Below are positions 52,196 to 60,781 of a stretch of DNA of 64,000 bases, piece after piece. The position numbers were made by a program, and so were the translations under genes. Position 1 is the stretch's first letter. The number at the start of each line of letters is the position of its first letter. The notes beneath the pieces are model-generated. The model saw nothing but the letters and a program-made list of their open reading frames with translations. It made no database searches and was not told where the DNA came from. Source of the stretch: Clostridiales bacterium (GTDB lineage: Bacteria; Bacillota; Clostridia; Christensenellales; Borkfalkiaceae); NCBI GenBank assembly GCA_015071005.1, contig SVIG01000003.1, positions 186,001 to 250,000 of the forward strand. Direction: 5' to 3'.

Positions 52196-52753
52196 ATGAA
52201 AAGCATTAACAAAATCGGATTGATTGTGACAAAGATTGTGGAAGTTTTCCATTGGGTTGCAGTTGCTCTAATGACCGCTGCAACGGTGTGCGCTTTTGCC
52301 GCGCCTTCTTGGGTAGGACATTTTGTGAGTTTCGACGCAAAGGAGTGTTGCGGTGTAAATCTCTCCGTCTACGGCTTCGAACTAAACGTTGCTTACACGG
52401 ATAAAAAGTTTGATTCAAGTTCTTTTCTTTTGTTTGGTATCGGCGCGGTCATAATTCTTGCGTTGATGGCAATGATTTTTCGAAATCTTTATCTTATTAT
52501 TAAAAAATCTAACAATGCAACCCCCTTCCAAGCTTGCAACATTCGAAAGCTTCGTGAAATCGGTATTTTTGCAATTGCCGTTCCAATTGTTGGGCTTGTT
52601 ATGAGTGTTATTAGCCGTTTGGTTGTCGGCGTAGAAACAGCTGAAACATCCAACAACTTTGGGGGCTTGATTATTGGAATCGTTGTGCTTTGTATTGCTG
52701 AATTTTTCATTCACGGAATTGAGCTTGAAAAAGACGTTGACGGGCTTCTTTAA
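52196..52753 (+). CDS. DUF2975-type membrane protein
   Basis: About 185 residues with four helices (about 14-36, 77-97, 120-140, 152-172). The pattern of helix 3 (LREIGIFAIAVPIVGLVMSVISRL) and the pairing with a small HTH gene match the DUF2975 family. I use the ATG at 52196 with GGGAGGG upstream. These pairs are common in Bacillota, and the membrane protein is thought to sense a signal and control its cognate regulator; the signal is unknown. Confidence 0.8.
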   Translation: MKSINKIGLIVTKIVEVFHWVAVALMTAATVCAFAAPSWVGHFVSFDAKECCGVNLSVYGFELNVAYTDKKFDSSSFLLFGIGAVIILALMAMIFRNLYLIIKKSNNATPFQACNIRKLREIGIFAIAVPIVGLVMSVISRLVVGVETAETSNNFGGLIIGIVVLCIAEFFIHGIELEKDVDGLL

Positions 52754-52764
52754 GGAGAATAAAC

Positions 52765-52974
52765 ATGGGAAAAATCATACTTCGACTGGATAGAATGATG
52801 GTTGAACGGAAAATTTCCTTAAACGAGCTTGCCGCGCGTGTAGGGATTTCTCACGTCAATATGTCAAAAATAAAAAACAATAAAGTGACCGCAATTCGTT
52901 TCTCTACTCTTTCAGCGATTTGTGAAACGCTGAATTGCAGCGTAGGAGACATTTTAGAATACGAAAAGGATTGA
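52765..52974 (+). CDS. Small Cro/C1-type HTH regulator (YozG-like)
   Basis: A 69-residue single-domain helix-turn-helix protein: ISLNELAARVGISHVNMSKIKNNKVTAIRFSTLSAICETLNCSVGDILEY. It starts 11 bases after the DUF2975 gene behind TAAGGAG. The near-identical small HTH of DUF2975 pairs supports the joint call. It probably regulates its own promoter. Confidence 0.9.
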   Translation: MGKIILRLDRMMVERKISLNELAARVGISHVNMSKIKNNKVTAIRFSTLSAICETLNCSVGDILEYEKD

Positions 52975-53015
52975 TGCGTCCTTTATAAACACATCTACAC
53001 TTAATATATTTTAAG

Positions 53016-53049
53016 AAAAAAGCGGAAGACACATGTCTTCCGCTTTTTT
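53016..53049. terminator. Bidirectional terminator
   Basis: A 15-bp stem (AAAAAAGCGGAAGAC / GTCTTCCGCTTTTTT), loop ACAT, between the convergent HTH and DUF1858 genes. Confidence 0.93.
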
Positions 53050-53076
53050 CTTTTCAACAACTTAATTTTTTTTTCG

Positions 53077-53277
53077 TTAGTCTTCCAAGCCTTCGTTGAG
53101 TTTTGCAAGCAATGCGTCAAGGTCTTCGCCGTGTACTGCTACCGCTTCCGCAACCGTTTCACCGTGCGCCATTGCACAACCAAAACAATGCATACCTGCC
53201 GCCATCAAAATTTCAGGCGCATTGGGGTTGATTTGCAAGCATTCCGCAATCAAAGTATCAGCCGTAATTTTTGCCAT
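53077..53277 (-). CDS. DUF1858-domain protein
   Basis: A 66-residue protein with the DUF1858 pattern: DTLIAECLQINPNAPEIL, then MHCFGCAMAHGETVAEAVAVHG. The CFGC pair is likely redox-active or metal-binding; related proteins are often annotated as hybrid-cluster-associated disulphide reductases. Possible role in redox or FeS handling in anaerobes. A single small gene with AAGGAG upstream. Confidence 0.85.
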   Translation of the reverse strand: MAKITADTLIAECLQINPNAPEILMAAGMHCFGCAMAHGETVAEAVAVHGEDLDALLAKLNEGLED

Positions 53278-53347
53278 TTTATTTTTTCTCCTTTTTTATT
53301 TTTCTCTTTATTATAAACACGTTTTTTCTTTATGAAACGCATTTTTC

Positions 53348-54103
53348 TTATAAAATTTTACCAAAGAACTTTTTCAAGAGTTTCGGCGGCATGACTTGCA
53401 CTTCTTCATCCGCCAAAATCTTTTGCATATTCTCTTGAATCGTCGACCATTCTCCTTCAAATCCCGCTTTTTTGACTACTTCGTATGCTTCCGCATAATT
53501 GGGCGCGCGGCTCTCTAAATCATGCGTGTCTGTGCCGATACAATGCACCATTCCGTTTTTCAAAAGCGCGTAAGCGAGTTTTTTATCCTTCTTATCCAAA
53601 AAGGCGCTCGTGTTGACTTGAATCAAACAGCCCATTTCAATGAGTTCGGTGATATATGCAAGACGTTTTTGAACTTCGCGATAACGCTCCACGTGCGCAA
53701 TAATCGGCGTATAACCCGTTTCGCCAATAAATTCCGCGAGCCTATCCAAAAGCTCGTACGTCCACTTTTCCGTGAACGGGAACTCAATCAAAATATATTT
53801 TGTGCCATCAATAGCGAGCTTGCAAAGCTCGTCATGCTCCGCGACGTTCACACCCGTGAAATGCACTTCCGCACCAAGTCGAACCTCTAACCCCTCGGGG
53901 ATTTTATCCTTAATTCTTTCAAAGGCGCTTGCTCTACGCTCCAAAAAGCGCGCAGGCCCGTGTTTTCTGCCGTAATAATGGGAAGTAAGCACGACCGTTT
54001 TCACGCCCTCTTCCACTTCTTTTTTCAGCATAAACGCGGACATGGTGCTGTCCTTTGCGCCATCGTCAATATGCGGCAATATATGCGTGTGCATATCAAT
54101 CAT
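53348..54103 (-). CDS. CpsB/YwqE-type tyrosine phosphatase (PHP domain)
   Basis: A 251-residue metal-dependent phosphatase. PHP metal motifs: MIDMHTHILPHIDDGA, VLTSHYYGRKH, LGAEVHF, PIIAHVERYR and IGTDTHD. Enzymes of this type dephosphorylate bacterial tyrosine kinases that control capsule export. No capsule, Wzz or BY-kinase genes are in the window, so it is an orphan here. It lies 21 bases downstream of purL and may be co-transcribed at low level with the pur operon. Confidence 0.88.
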   Translation of the reverse strand: MIDMHTHILPHIDDGAKDSTMSAFMLKKEVEEGVKTVVLTSHYYGRKHGPARFLERRASAFERIKDKIPEGLEVRLGAEVHFTGVNVAEHDELCKLAIDGTKYILIEFPFTEKWTYELLDRLAEFIGETGYTPIIAHVERYREVQKRLAYITELIEMGCLIQVNTSAFLDKKDKKLAYALLKNGMVHCIGTDTHDLESRAPNYAEAYEVVKKAGFEGEWSTIQENMQKILADEEVQVMPPKLLKKFFGKIL

Positions 54104-54124
54104 GATAGATTTACTCCTAAAAGC

Positions 54125-57100
54125 TTATTTGAAATACTGAACGCCGCTTTCAAAAATCTTCATATCGAAGTTGCCTTCGACGTTCTTATAAAGGTTGTCG
54201 CCGATACGTTCGCTATGACCCATTTTACCGAATACACGACCGTCAGGCGACGTAATCCCTTCGATTGCCCACATAGAACCGTTAGGGTTAAACGGCGATT
54301 CCATCGTCACGTTGCCGCTCAAATCCGCATATTGCGTCGCAATTTGACCATTGGCACGCATTTTTTCAAGCTCTGCAAGCGGCGCAACAATTTTCCCTTC
54401 GCCGTGAGATACGGGTACTTTATACGTTTCCCCAACTTTACAAGCCGAAAGCCAAGGGGATAAGTTCGACGCGACGCGCACGTCTACCACCGTCGATACG
54501 TGACGAGAAATATTATTGAAGGTGAGCGTGGGCGAATTTTCCGTCATTTCCTTTACGTGACCGTAAGGAACAAGCCCTAACTTGATGAGCGCTTGGAAAC
54601 CGTTACAAATACCGAGCGCCAACCCATCGCGGTGATTCAAGAGTTCTTCGAGCTGTTCTGCAATATACGGATTGCGGAAAGTCGTCGCGATAAATTTACC
54701 GCTGCCGTCCGGCTCGTCACCGCCCGAGAAACCGCCGGGGAATGCAACGATATTCGCGTTTTTAATCGCTTTTACGATACGTTCGACGCTTTCTTCAATG
54801 TCCTGCGGGGTGCGGTTGCGCACGACCACCGTTTCCACTTCCGCGCCTGCAAGAAGGAATTTTCTTGCGGTGTCAAGCTCGCAGTTCGTACCGGGGAACG
54901 CAGGGATAAATACGCGCGGCTTTGCAAGCTTCGTCGCGATATTCGTATATTTCGCGCCCGATGTATAATCACAGTTTTCCGCCTTGCCGTCCGCTGCCGC
55001 CGTCGTTGCAAACACACTTTCAAGAGGCGTGATATACGCGCAAGCCGCACCGTCCATCGACACCTTTTGATTGCCGCATACGAACGCTTCGCCGCGTACC
55101 TGCCCTATGTATTTCTTCGCAACACACGAGCAAACTGTGTTTTCATCTTTCAAGGAAACAATCAAATCGCCGTAGCCTTCCGTGTAAAGCTCGTCCGCGG
55201 TCATTGCGAATTCCACGCCGACGGAATTACCAAGTGCGGACTTAATTACCGCCGCGCCTACGCCGCCGTTTTCAACAACCGTTGCAAACGTGATATTGCC
55301 GCTTTCGATATTTTTATATATTTCTTCATACGCCTTTTTGAATGCGTCGAAATCGGGTACTGAGTTTTCATCCTTGGGTACGGGAATATGATAAAGTTTT
55401 TCACCGCCCTTTAAGACGTTGGTGATGAGCTTACTTGCTTTCGCAGGTGCAAGCGCAAAGGAAATAAGCGTCGGGGGTACGTGGATATTTTCAAACGTAC
55501 CGCTCATGCTGTCCTTACCGCCGATTGCGCCGAGTCCAAGCCCCATTTGCGCATAAACCGCACCGAGAAGCGCGGACGTGGGTACACCCCATACCTTTGC
55601 TTCCTTCGTCATTCTTTGGAAGAATTCCTGCAAGGTCAAGCGAACGTCACTATATTTTGCGCCCGTCGCCGCAACCTTAGATACCGACGCAACGATAGAA
55701 TAAATCGCACCGATAAACGGGCTCGTTTCCATCAAGTAAGGCGAATAACCGTACGCCGAAACGGTGCAATCGTCCGTTTCGCCTCCACAAATTTTCGCTG
55801 CCATCGCAATCGCGGGTGTGCGCTGCGTTTTACCGCCCCAAGGCATATATACCGTTCTTGCGCCGATGGTCGAGTCGAAAGTTTCCGACAAGCCTTTCTT
55901 TGCGCAAACGTTCAAGTCAGACAAGACTTTTTTCGTTTCTTCCGCAAAATCCAAACCCGATTTTTTATCGAACCAAGCGGTGATTTTGTCTGCAATTTCT
56001 ACGTTCGTTTCCTGCTTCACGCCGTTCGTATTCAAGAAGTCACGGGAAATATCGACAATAGCTTTGCCCTTTAAGAACATACGCATTCTGCCTGTGTCGG
56101 TGACGACCGCCACGGGAGTAGCCGCCAAGTTTTCTTCCGCCGCAAGCGCGATAAACGCGTCCACGTCCTTTTTATCAATAACGACCGCCATACGTTCCTG
56201 TGATTCGGAAATCGCAAGCTCCGTACCGTTCAAGCCTTCGTATTTTTTAGGTACTTTGTCAAGCTCAATATCCAAGCCGTCCGCAAGCTCGCCGATAGCA
56301 ACGGAAACGCCGCCTGCACCAAAGTCGTTGCACTTTTTAATTTTGCGCGTCGCTTCCTTGTTCAAGAACAAGCGTTGCAATTTTCTTTCCGTCAATGCGT
56401 TGCCCTTTTGTACTTCCGCGCCGCAGGTCTCTACCGAATGCGTATCGTGCGCCTTGGACGATCCCGTCGCACCGCCGCAACCGTCGCGCCCCGTTTCTCC
56501 GCCGAGAAGGACGATAACGTCCCCTGCCTTGGGCGCTTCACGGTAAACCATTTCCTTTCTCGCACCCGCAACGACAAAGCCCGTTTCCAAACGTTTCGCT
56601 TTATAGCCTTCGTGGTAGACTTCGTCTACAATACCCGTTGCAAGACCGATTTGGTTGCCGTAGGATGAGAAACCTGCCGCCGCACGTTGGGTAATAGCAC
56701 GTTGAGGAAGTTTGCCTTTGAGCGTGTCTTCCAAGCTTTCTCTGGGGTCAGACGCACCCGTCACGCGCATCGCTTGATAGACGTACGTTCTACCGCTCAA
56801 AGGATCGCGGATTGCGCCGCCAAGACAAGTCGCCGCGCCGCCAAACGGCTCAATTTCCGTCGGGTGGTTATGCGTTTCATTCTTGAACATTACGAGATAT
56901 TGCTCTTTCTTTCCGTCAAGCTCCGCTTCGATTTGAATGGAGCACGCGTTGATTTCATCGGAAATATCGAGATTGTCGAGTATACCGTCTTTTTTGAGTT
57001 TTTTTGCGGCGATCGTCGCCAAGTCCATAAGACAAGGGTACTTATCGGGGCGCGCGCCGTTGAGCTCTTGATAAAGCTCTTCATAGAGATGATACGCCTT

Positions 57101-57826
57101 TTGAATACCCGTATTCTTGGACGTAATTTTCACGTTTTTCAGCTCGGTGGCAAACGTCGTGTGACGGCAATGGTCCGACCAATAGGTATCGATTACTTTG
57201 AGCTCCGTTTCCGTCGGGTTTCGCTTTTCGCCCTTAAAATAATCTCGAACGAACGCCAAATCAAGCGCGCTCATCGCAAAGCCAACGCTACTATGGTATG
57301 CCGTAATTTCCTCATTCGACATTTCAATAAAGCCGTCCACGTTAGCCACAGGCGCGCCTTCCGCCGCGGCTCTTACGAGCGTTTCAGGCTTTTCAAAACC
57401 TACCTCTTCACTTTCTACGGGGTTGATAATATGCTTCTTAATCGCGGTAAGCTCGTCATCCGTCACGCCCTTAATCATATAGATTTTCGCACATTTGACA
57501 AGCGGACGGGCTTTTCTTGTCAAAAGCTGTACGCATTGTGCCGCACTATCCGCTCTTTGATCGTACTGACCGGTCAAGTAGCTAACCGCAAACGCCTTGT
57601 AGCCGTTTGGAATTTCCAAGTTTTCCAAATACACGTAGTCAACGGGCGGCTCGGAAAAAACGGACGGAATCGCCGCGTTTAATTCTTCTCCCGTCAAGCC
57701 CTCGAGGTCGTAGCGCAAAACCAAACGAAAATCCTCCGTTTGGATATTGAGCAACGTTTTTACGTCCGACGCTTCTTTTCTTGCTTGTACGTTGTCTTTC
57801 TTTTCTACAAAAATTCTATAAATCAT
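54125..57826 (-). CDS. purL: Phosphoribosylformylglycinamidine synthase, single-chain form
   Basis: Fourth step of purine synthesis (FGAR to FGAM), 1233 residues. An N-terminal PurS-like region (about 1-150) precedes the linker and two AIR-synthase-like halves. WSDHCRHTTF and THNHPTEIEPFGGAATCLGG mark the active site. A C-terminal glutaminase domain has AFPGGFSGGDEPDGSG, the nucleophile in LGICNGFQALI and MGHSER near the end. It therefore replaces purS, purL and purQ. Last pur gene in the operon, 5 bases after purD. Confidence 0.95.
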   Translation of the reverse strand: MIYRIFVEKKDNVQARKEASDVKTLLNIQTEDFRLVLRYDLEGLTGEELNAAIPSVFSEPPVDYVYLENLEIPNGYKAFAVSYLTGQYDQRADSAAQCVQLLTRKARPLVKCAKIYMIKGVTDDELTAIKKHIINPVESEEVGFEKPETLVRAAAEGAPVANVDGFIEMSNEEITAYHSSVGFAMSALDLAFVRDYFKGEKRNPTETELKVIDTYWSDHCRHTTFATELKNVKITSKNTGIQKAYHLYEELYQELNGARPDKYPCLMDLATIAAKKLKKDGILDNLDISDEINACSIQIEAELDGKKEQYLVMFKNETHNHPTEIEPFGGAATCLGGAIRDPLSGRTYVYQAMRVTGASDPRESLEDTLKGKLPQRAITQRAAAGFSSYGNQIGLATGIVDEVYHEGYKAKRLETGFVVAGARKEMVYREAPKAGDVIVLLGGETGRDGCGGATGSSKAHDTHSVETCGAEVQKGNALTERKLQRLFLNKEATRKIKKCNDFGAGGVSVAIGELADGLDIELDKVPKKYEGLNGTELAISESQERMAVVIDKKDVDAFIALAAEENLAATPVAVVTDTGRMRMFLKGKAIVDISRDFLNTNGVKQETNVEIADKITAWFDKKSGLDFAEETKKVLSDLNVCAKKGLSETFDSTIGARTVYMPWGGKTQRTPAIAMAAKICGGETDDCTVSAYGYSPYLMETSPFIGAIYSIVASVSKVAATGAKYSDVRLTLQEFFQRMTKEAKVWGVPTSALLGAVYAQMGLGLGAIGGKDSMSGTFENIHVPPTLISFALAPAKASKLITNVLKGGEKLYHIPVPKDENSVPDFDAFKKAYEEIYKNIESGNITFATVVENGGVGAAVIKSALGNSVGVEFAMTADELYTEGYGDLIVSLKDENTVCSCVAKKYIGQVRGEAFVCGNQKVSMDGAACAYITPLESVFATTAAADGKAENCDYTSGAKYTNIATKLAKPRVFIPAFPGTNCELDTARKFLLAGAEVETVVVRNRTPQDIEESVERIVKAIKNANIVAFPGGFSGGDEPDGSGKFIATTFRNPYIAEQLEELLNHRDGLALGICNGFQALIKLGLVPYGHVKEMTENSPTLTFNNISRHVSTVVDVRVASNLSPWLSACKVGETYKVPVSHGEGKIVAPLAELEKMRANGQIATQYADLSGNVTMESPFNPNGSMWAIEGITSPDGRVFGKMGHSERIGDNLYKNVEGNFDMKIFESGVQYFK

Positions 57827-57831
57827 ACCGC

Positions 57832-59106
57832 TTATTCCTTTGCAATTTCTCTATACTTAATGCCGATATCTTTACGATAATACATACCGTCGAAACAAAT
57901 TTTTTCCGCATTCGCGTAAACCTTGTTTCTCGCGGCTTCAACGTCCTCGCCCTTTGCGCAAACACCGAGCACACGACCGCCGCTCGTGACGAGCCTACCG
58001 TCCTTTTCCGCCGTACCGGCGTGGCAAAGAATTACGTCTTTATCCAAATCGCCGATCACGATTTCTTTGCCCTTTTCATATTTCTCGGGATAACCGCCGC
58101 TTGCGAGCACCAAGCACACGCACGCGCCCTTTTCCCATTCGATTTCCACTTCGTTAAGCCGCTCGTCCACGATCGCTTCGAAAATTTCTAAAAGGTCCGT
58201 CTTTAACATCGGTAAAATTACCTGCGTTTCCGGATCGCCAAAACGAGCGTTGTATTCAATCACTTTATAGCCGTCTTTCGTCTTCATAAGCCCGAAATAC
58301 AGCACCCCTTTGAAGGGTCTGCCTTCCGCGTTCATCGCGGACACGGTAGGCTGCATAATCTTTTCCATTACCTCTTTTGCCGATTTTTCGCCAAAGAAAG
58401 GTGCAGGGGAAAAGGTGCCCATACCGCCCGTATTCAAGCCCTCGTCGTTATCAAGCGCGCGCTTATGATCGCAGCTCGTAATCATCGGCTTAATCGTCTT
58501 GCCGTCGGTAAAGGCAAGGCAGGAAACTTCCGGACCTTCCAAAAATTCTTCCACGACAACCTTGTTGCCAGCCGAACCGAATTTTTGATCGAGCATCATT
58601 TCGGCAAGACCTTGCAAAGCTTCTTCACGAGTTTTGCAAATCAGTACGCCCTTCCCAAGAGCAAGTCCGTCCGCCTTCAAGACAACGGGGATATTGCATT
58701 TTTTCACGTATTCCACCGCAAGTGCATAATCGTCGAACGTTTCGTAGCTTGCCGTCGGAATACCGTACTTTTTCATAAGTTCTTTGGAAAAGGCTTTACT
58801 CGCTTCAATGATTGCGGCGTTCTTTTTAGGACCGAAAGCACGGTGTCCGCGGCTTTCTAATTCGTCCACAAGCCCCAACGCCAAAGGATCGTCAGGGGTG
58901 ACGACGGTGAAATCGATATCCCCTTTTTGATCAACCCAATCGCCGACCGCTTTTACGTTGCAATAATCCACGTTGACAAGCTCCGCGTCTTTTGCGATGC
59001 CTGCGTTTCCTTTCATGGCGTAAAGTTTTGTTACCTTGGGCGATTTTTTCAACGCTTGAATTACCGCGTGTTCTCTGCCGCCGTTTCCAATCACTAAAAC
59101 GTTCAT
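57832..59106 (-). CDS. purD: Phosphoribosylamine-glycine ligase
   Basis: Joins phosphoribosylamine and glycine with ATP. 424 residues with N-terminal MNVLVIGNGGREHAVIQAL, ATP-grasp motifs VLKADGLALGKGVLIC and EEFLEGPEVSCLAFTDG, and FSPAPFFGE and VIEYNARFGDPETQVILP. Gene order purN-purD-purL with short gaps. Confidence 0.96.
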   Translation of the reverse strand: MNVLVIGNGGREHAVIQALKKSPKVTKLYAMKGNAGIAKDAELVNVDYCNVKAVGDWVDQKGDIDFTVVTPDDPLALGLVDELESRGHRAFGPKKNAAIIEASKAFSKELMKKYGIPTASYETFDDYALAVEYVKKCNIPVVLKADGLALGKGVLICKTREEALQGLAEMMLDQKFGSAGNKVVVEEFLEGPEVSCLAFTDGKTIKPMITSCDHKRALDNDEGLNTGGMGTFSPAPFFGEKSAKEVMEKIMQPTVSAMNAEGRPFKGVLYFGLMKTKDGYKVIEYNARFGDPETQVILPMLKTDLLEIFEAIVDERLNEVEIEWEKGACVCLVLASGGYPEKYEKGKEIVIGDLDKDVILCHAGTAEKDGRLVTSGGRVLGVCAKGEDVEAARNKVYANAEKICFDGMYYRKDIGIKYREIAKE

Positions 59107-59118
59107 TCTCTTCTCCGT

Positions 59119-59736
59119 TTATTTCAAAATTCTAACTATGCGTCCCTCTTTGCAAATCTTCCCTTCACAGAGAAGTTTGACGCATGCAGGGAGCATTTCA
59201 TGCTCCACCTTCAAAACTCTTTGCTGCAAAAGCTCGGGGGTATCGTCAGGTTCGACGGGAACTGCCCGTTGCATTAAAATTGCGCCGCCGTCTACTTCCG
59301 CGGATACAAAATGCACCGTCGCACCGCTTAATTTTACGCCGTGCGCAATCGCCGCTTCGTGTACGTGCAAGCCGTAATACCCCATCCCGCAAAAGGACGG
59401 AATGAGCGAAGGATGAATGTTGATAATTCTATCCTCGAATTCCTTGATAAATTCTTCGGGCACGACCAAAAGCCAGCCTGCTAAAACGATATATTCCACG
59501 CCCGATTCTTTCAAAACTTGTGCGACGTGGCGATAAAACGCGGCTTTATCCGCGTATGCGGTTTTCTCGTATACAAGCGGCTCAATCCCGTGTCTTTTTG
59601 CGCGATCAATCGCGCCGATTTTCGGTTTTGAGGCTACCAGGTACGCGATTTCGCAAAATTGTTCACGCTCATTGGCGTCGATCACCGATTGAAAATCCGT
59701 GCCGCCGCCCGAAGCAAATACTGCTATCTTTTTCAT
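59119..59736 (-). CDS. purN: Phosphoribosylglycinamide formyltransferase
   Basis: Formyl-tetrahydrofolate-dependent GAR transformylase, 205 residues. The N-terminus is IAVFASGGGTDFQSVIDA. The catalytic Asn/His/Asp pattern is INIHPSLIPSFCGMGYYGLHVHEAAIAHGVKLSGATVHFVSAEVDGGAIL. It overlaps the end of purM by 4 bases. Confidence 0.96.
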   Translation of the reverse strand: MKKIAVFASGGGTDFQSVIDANEREQFCEIAYLVASKPKIGAIDRAKRHGIEPLVYEKTAYADKAAFYRHVAQVLKESGVEYIVLAGWLLVVPEEFIKEFEDRIINIHPSLIPSFCGMGYYGLHVHEAAIAHGVKLSGATVHFVSAEVDGGAILMQRAVPVEPDDTPELLQQRVLKVEHEMLPACVKLLCEGKICKEGRIVRILK

Positions 59737-60758
59737 TTCAAAATCACGCCCTTGCCTGCGACGGTCTTACCGACAACCACCACTTCTTCTCCCGTGGCTT
59801 TAAGGGATTCCATTGCCGTTTCCACATTTTCAGGCGCAACGCATACGATCATACCGATGCCCATATTAAAGGTATTATAAATCTGTTCGTCGGTAATCCC
59901 TGCACGCTTTTGCATAACTTTGAATATAGGAGGTACTTCATAAGAATTCTTTTCGATTTCCGCCGCTACGCCTTCGGGCAAAATTCTAGGAATATTTTCA
60001 ATAAAACCGCCGCCCGTGATGTGCGCAATCCCCTTTACTTCCACCTTTTCAATCAACGAAAGAATGCTCTTTACGTAAATGCGCGTGGGTTTCAAAAGAA
60101 CTTCCGCCGCACTTGCGCCCAGTTCTTCATCGTACGCTTCCAAAGCCGCTTTGTCGCTGTCGCCAAAGAGCTTTCTAACGAGCGAATAACCGTTGGAATG
60201 TACGCCCGTGGATTTCAAACCGATCAACACGTCGCCAGGGACAATGCTCTTGCCGTTGATTACTTTTTTCTTATCGACAATACCGACCGCAAAGCCTGCC
60301 AAATCGTATTCGCCGTCGGGATAGAAACCAGGCATTTCCGCCGTTTCACCGCCAATGAGCGCACAGCCGGCTTGTCTACAACCGTCCGCGATCCCTTTCA
60401 CAACGTCCGCTTCCGCTTCCGGATAAAGTCTGCCGCAAGCGTAGTAATCCAAGAAAAACAAGGGTTTCGCGCCTTGGCAAACAATATCGTTTACGCACAT
60501 TGCAACCGCGTCAATACCAATCGTATCGTGTTTTTCAAGTAAGAAGGCGTATTTGAGTTTCGTACCTACGCCGTCCGTACCTGCTACGAGTACGGGTTCT
60601 TCCATCTTTTCGCCCGCGATCGAATAGAAACCGCCAAACGAGCCCAAATCCCCGATAACGTTGTTATCATAGGTGGATTTTACGTGTTTTTTCATGAGTT
60701 CTACGGCTTTATAGCCTCTCGTTACGTCTACGCCGCTGTCCTTATAAGAAATTGCCAT
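59733..60758 (-). CDS. purM: Phosphoribosylformylglycinamidine cyclo-ligase
   Basis: AIR synthetase, 341 residues. Start AISYKDSGVDVTRGYKAVELMK, then VLVAGTDGVGTKLKYAF, IGIDAVAMCVNDIVCQGAKPLFFLDYYA, LIGGETAEMPGFY and AHITGGGFIENIPRILP. Normal length and motifs. It follows purF by 23 bases. Confidence 0.97.
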   Translation of the reverse strand: MAISYKDSGVDVTRGYKAVELMKKHVKSTYDNNVIGDLGSFGGFYSIAGEKMEEPVLVAGTDGVGTKLKYAFLLEKHDTIGIDAVAMCVNDIVCQGAKPLFFLDYYACGRLYPEAEADVVKGIADGCRQAGCALIGGETAEMPGFYPDGEYDLAGFAVGIVDKKKVINGKSIVPGDVLIGLKSTGVHSNGYSLVRKLFGDSDKAALEAYDEELGASAAEVLLKPTRIYVKSILSLIEKVEVKGIAHITGGGFIENIPRILPEGVAAEIEKNSYEVPPIFKVMQKRAGITDEQIYNTFNMGIGMIVCVAPENVETAMESLKATGEEVVVVGKTVAGKGVILK

Positions 60759-60781
60759 TTTTTCTACTCCATTCTCTATCG

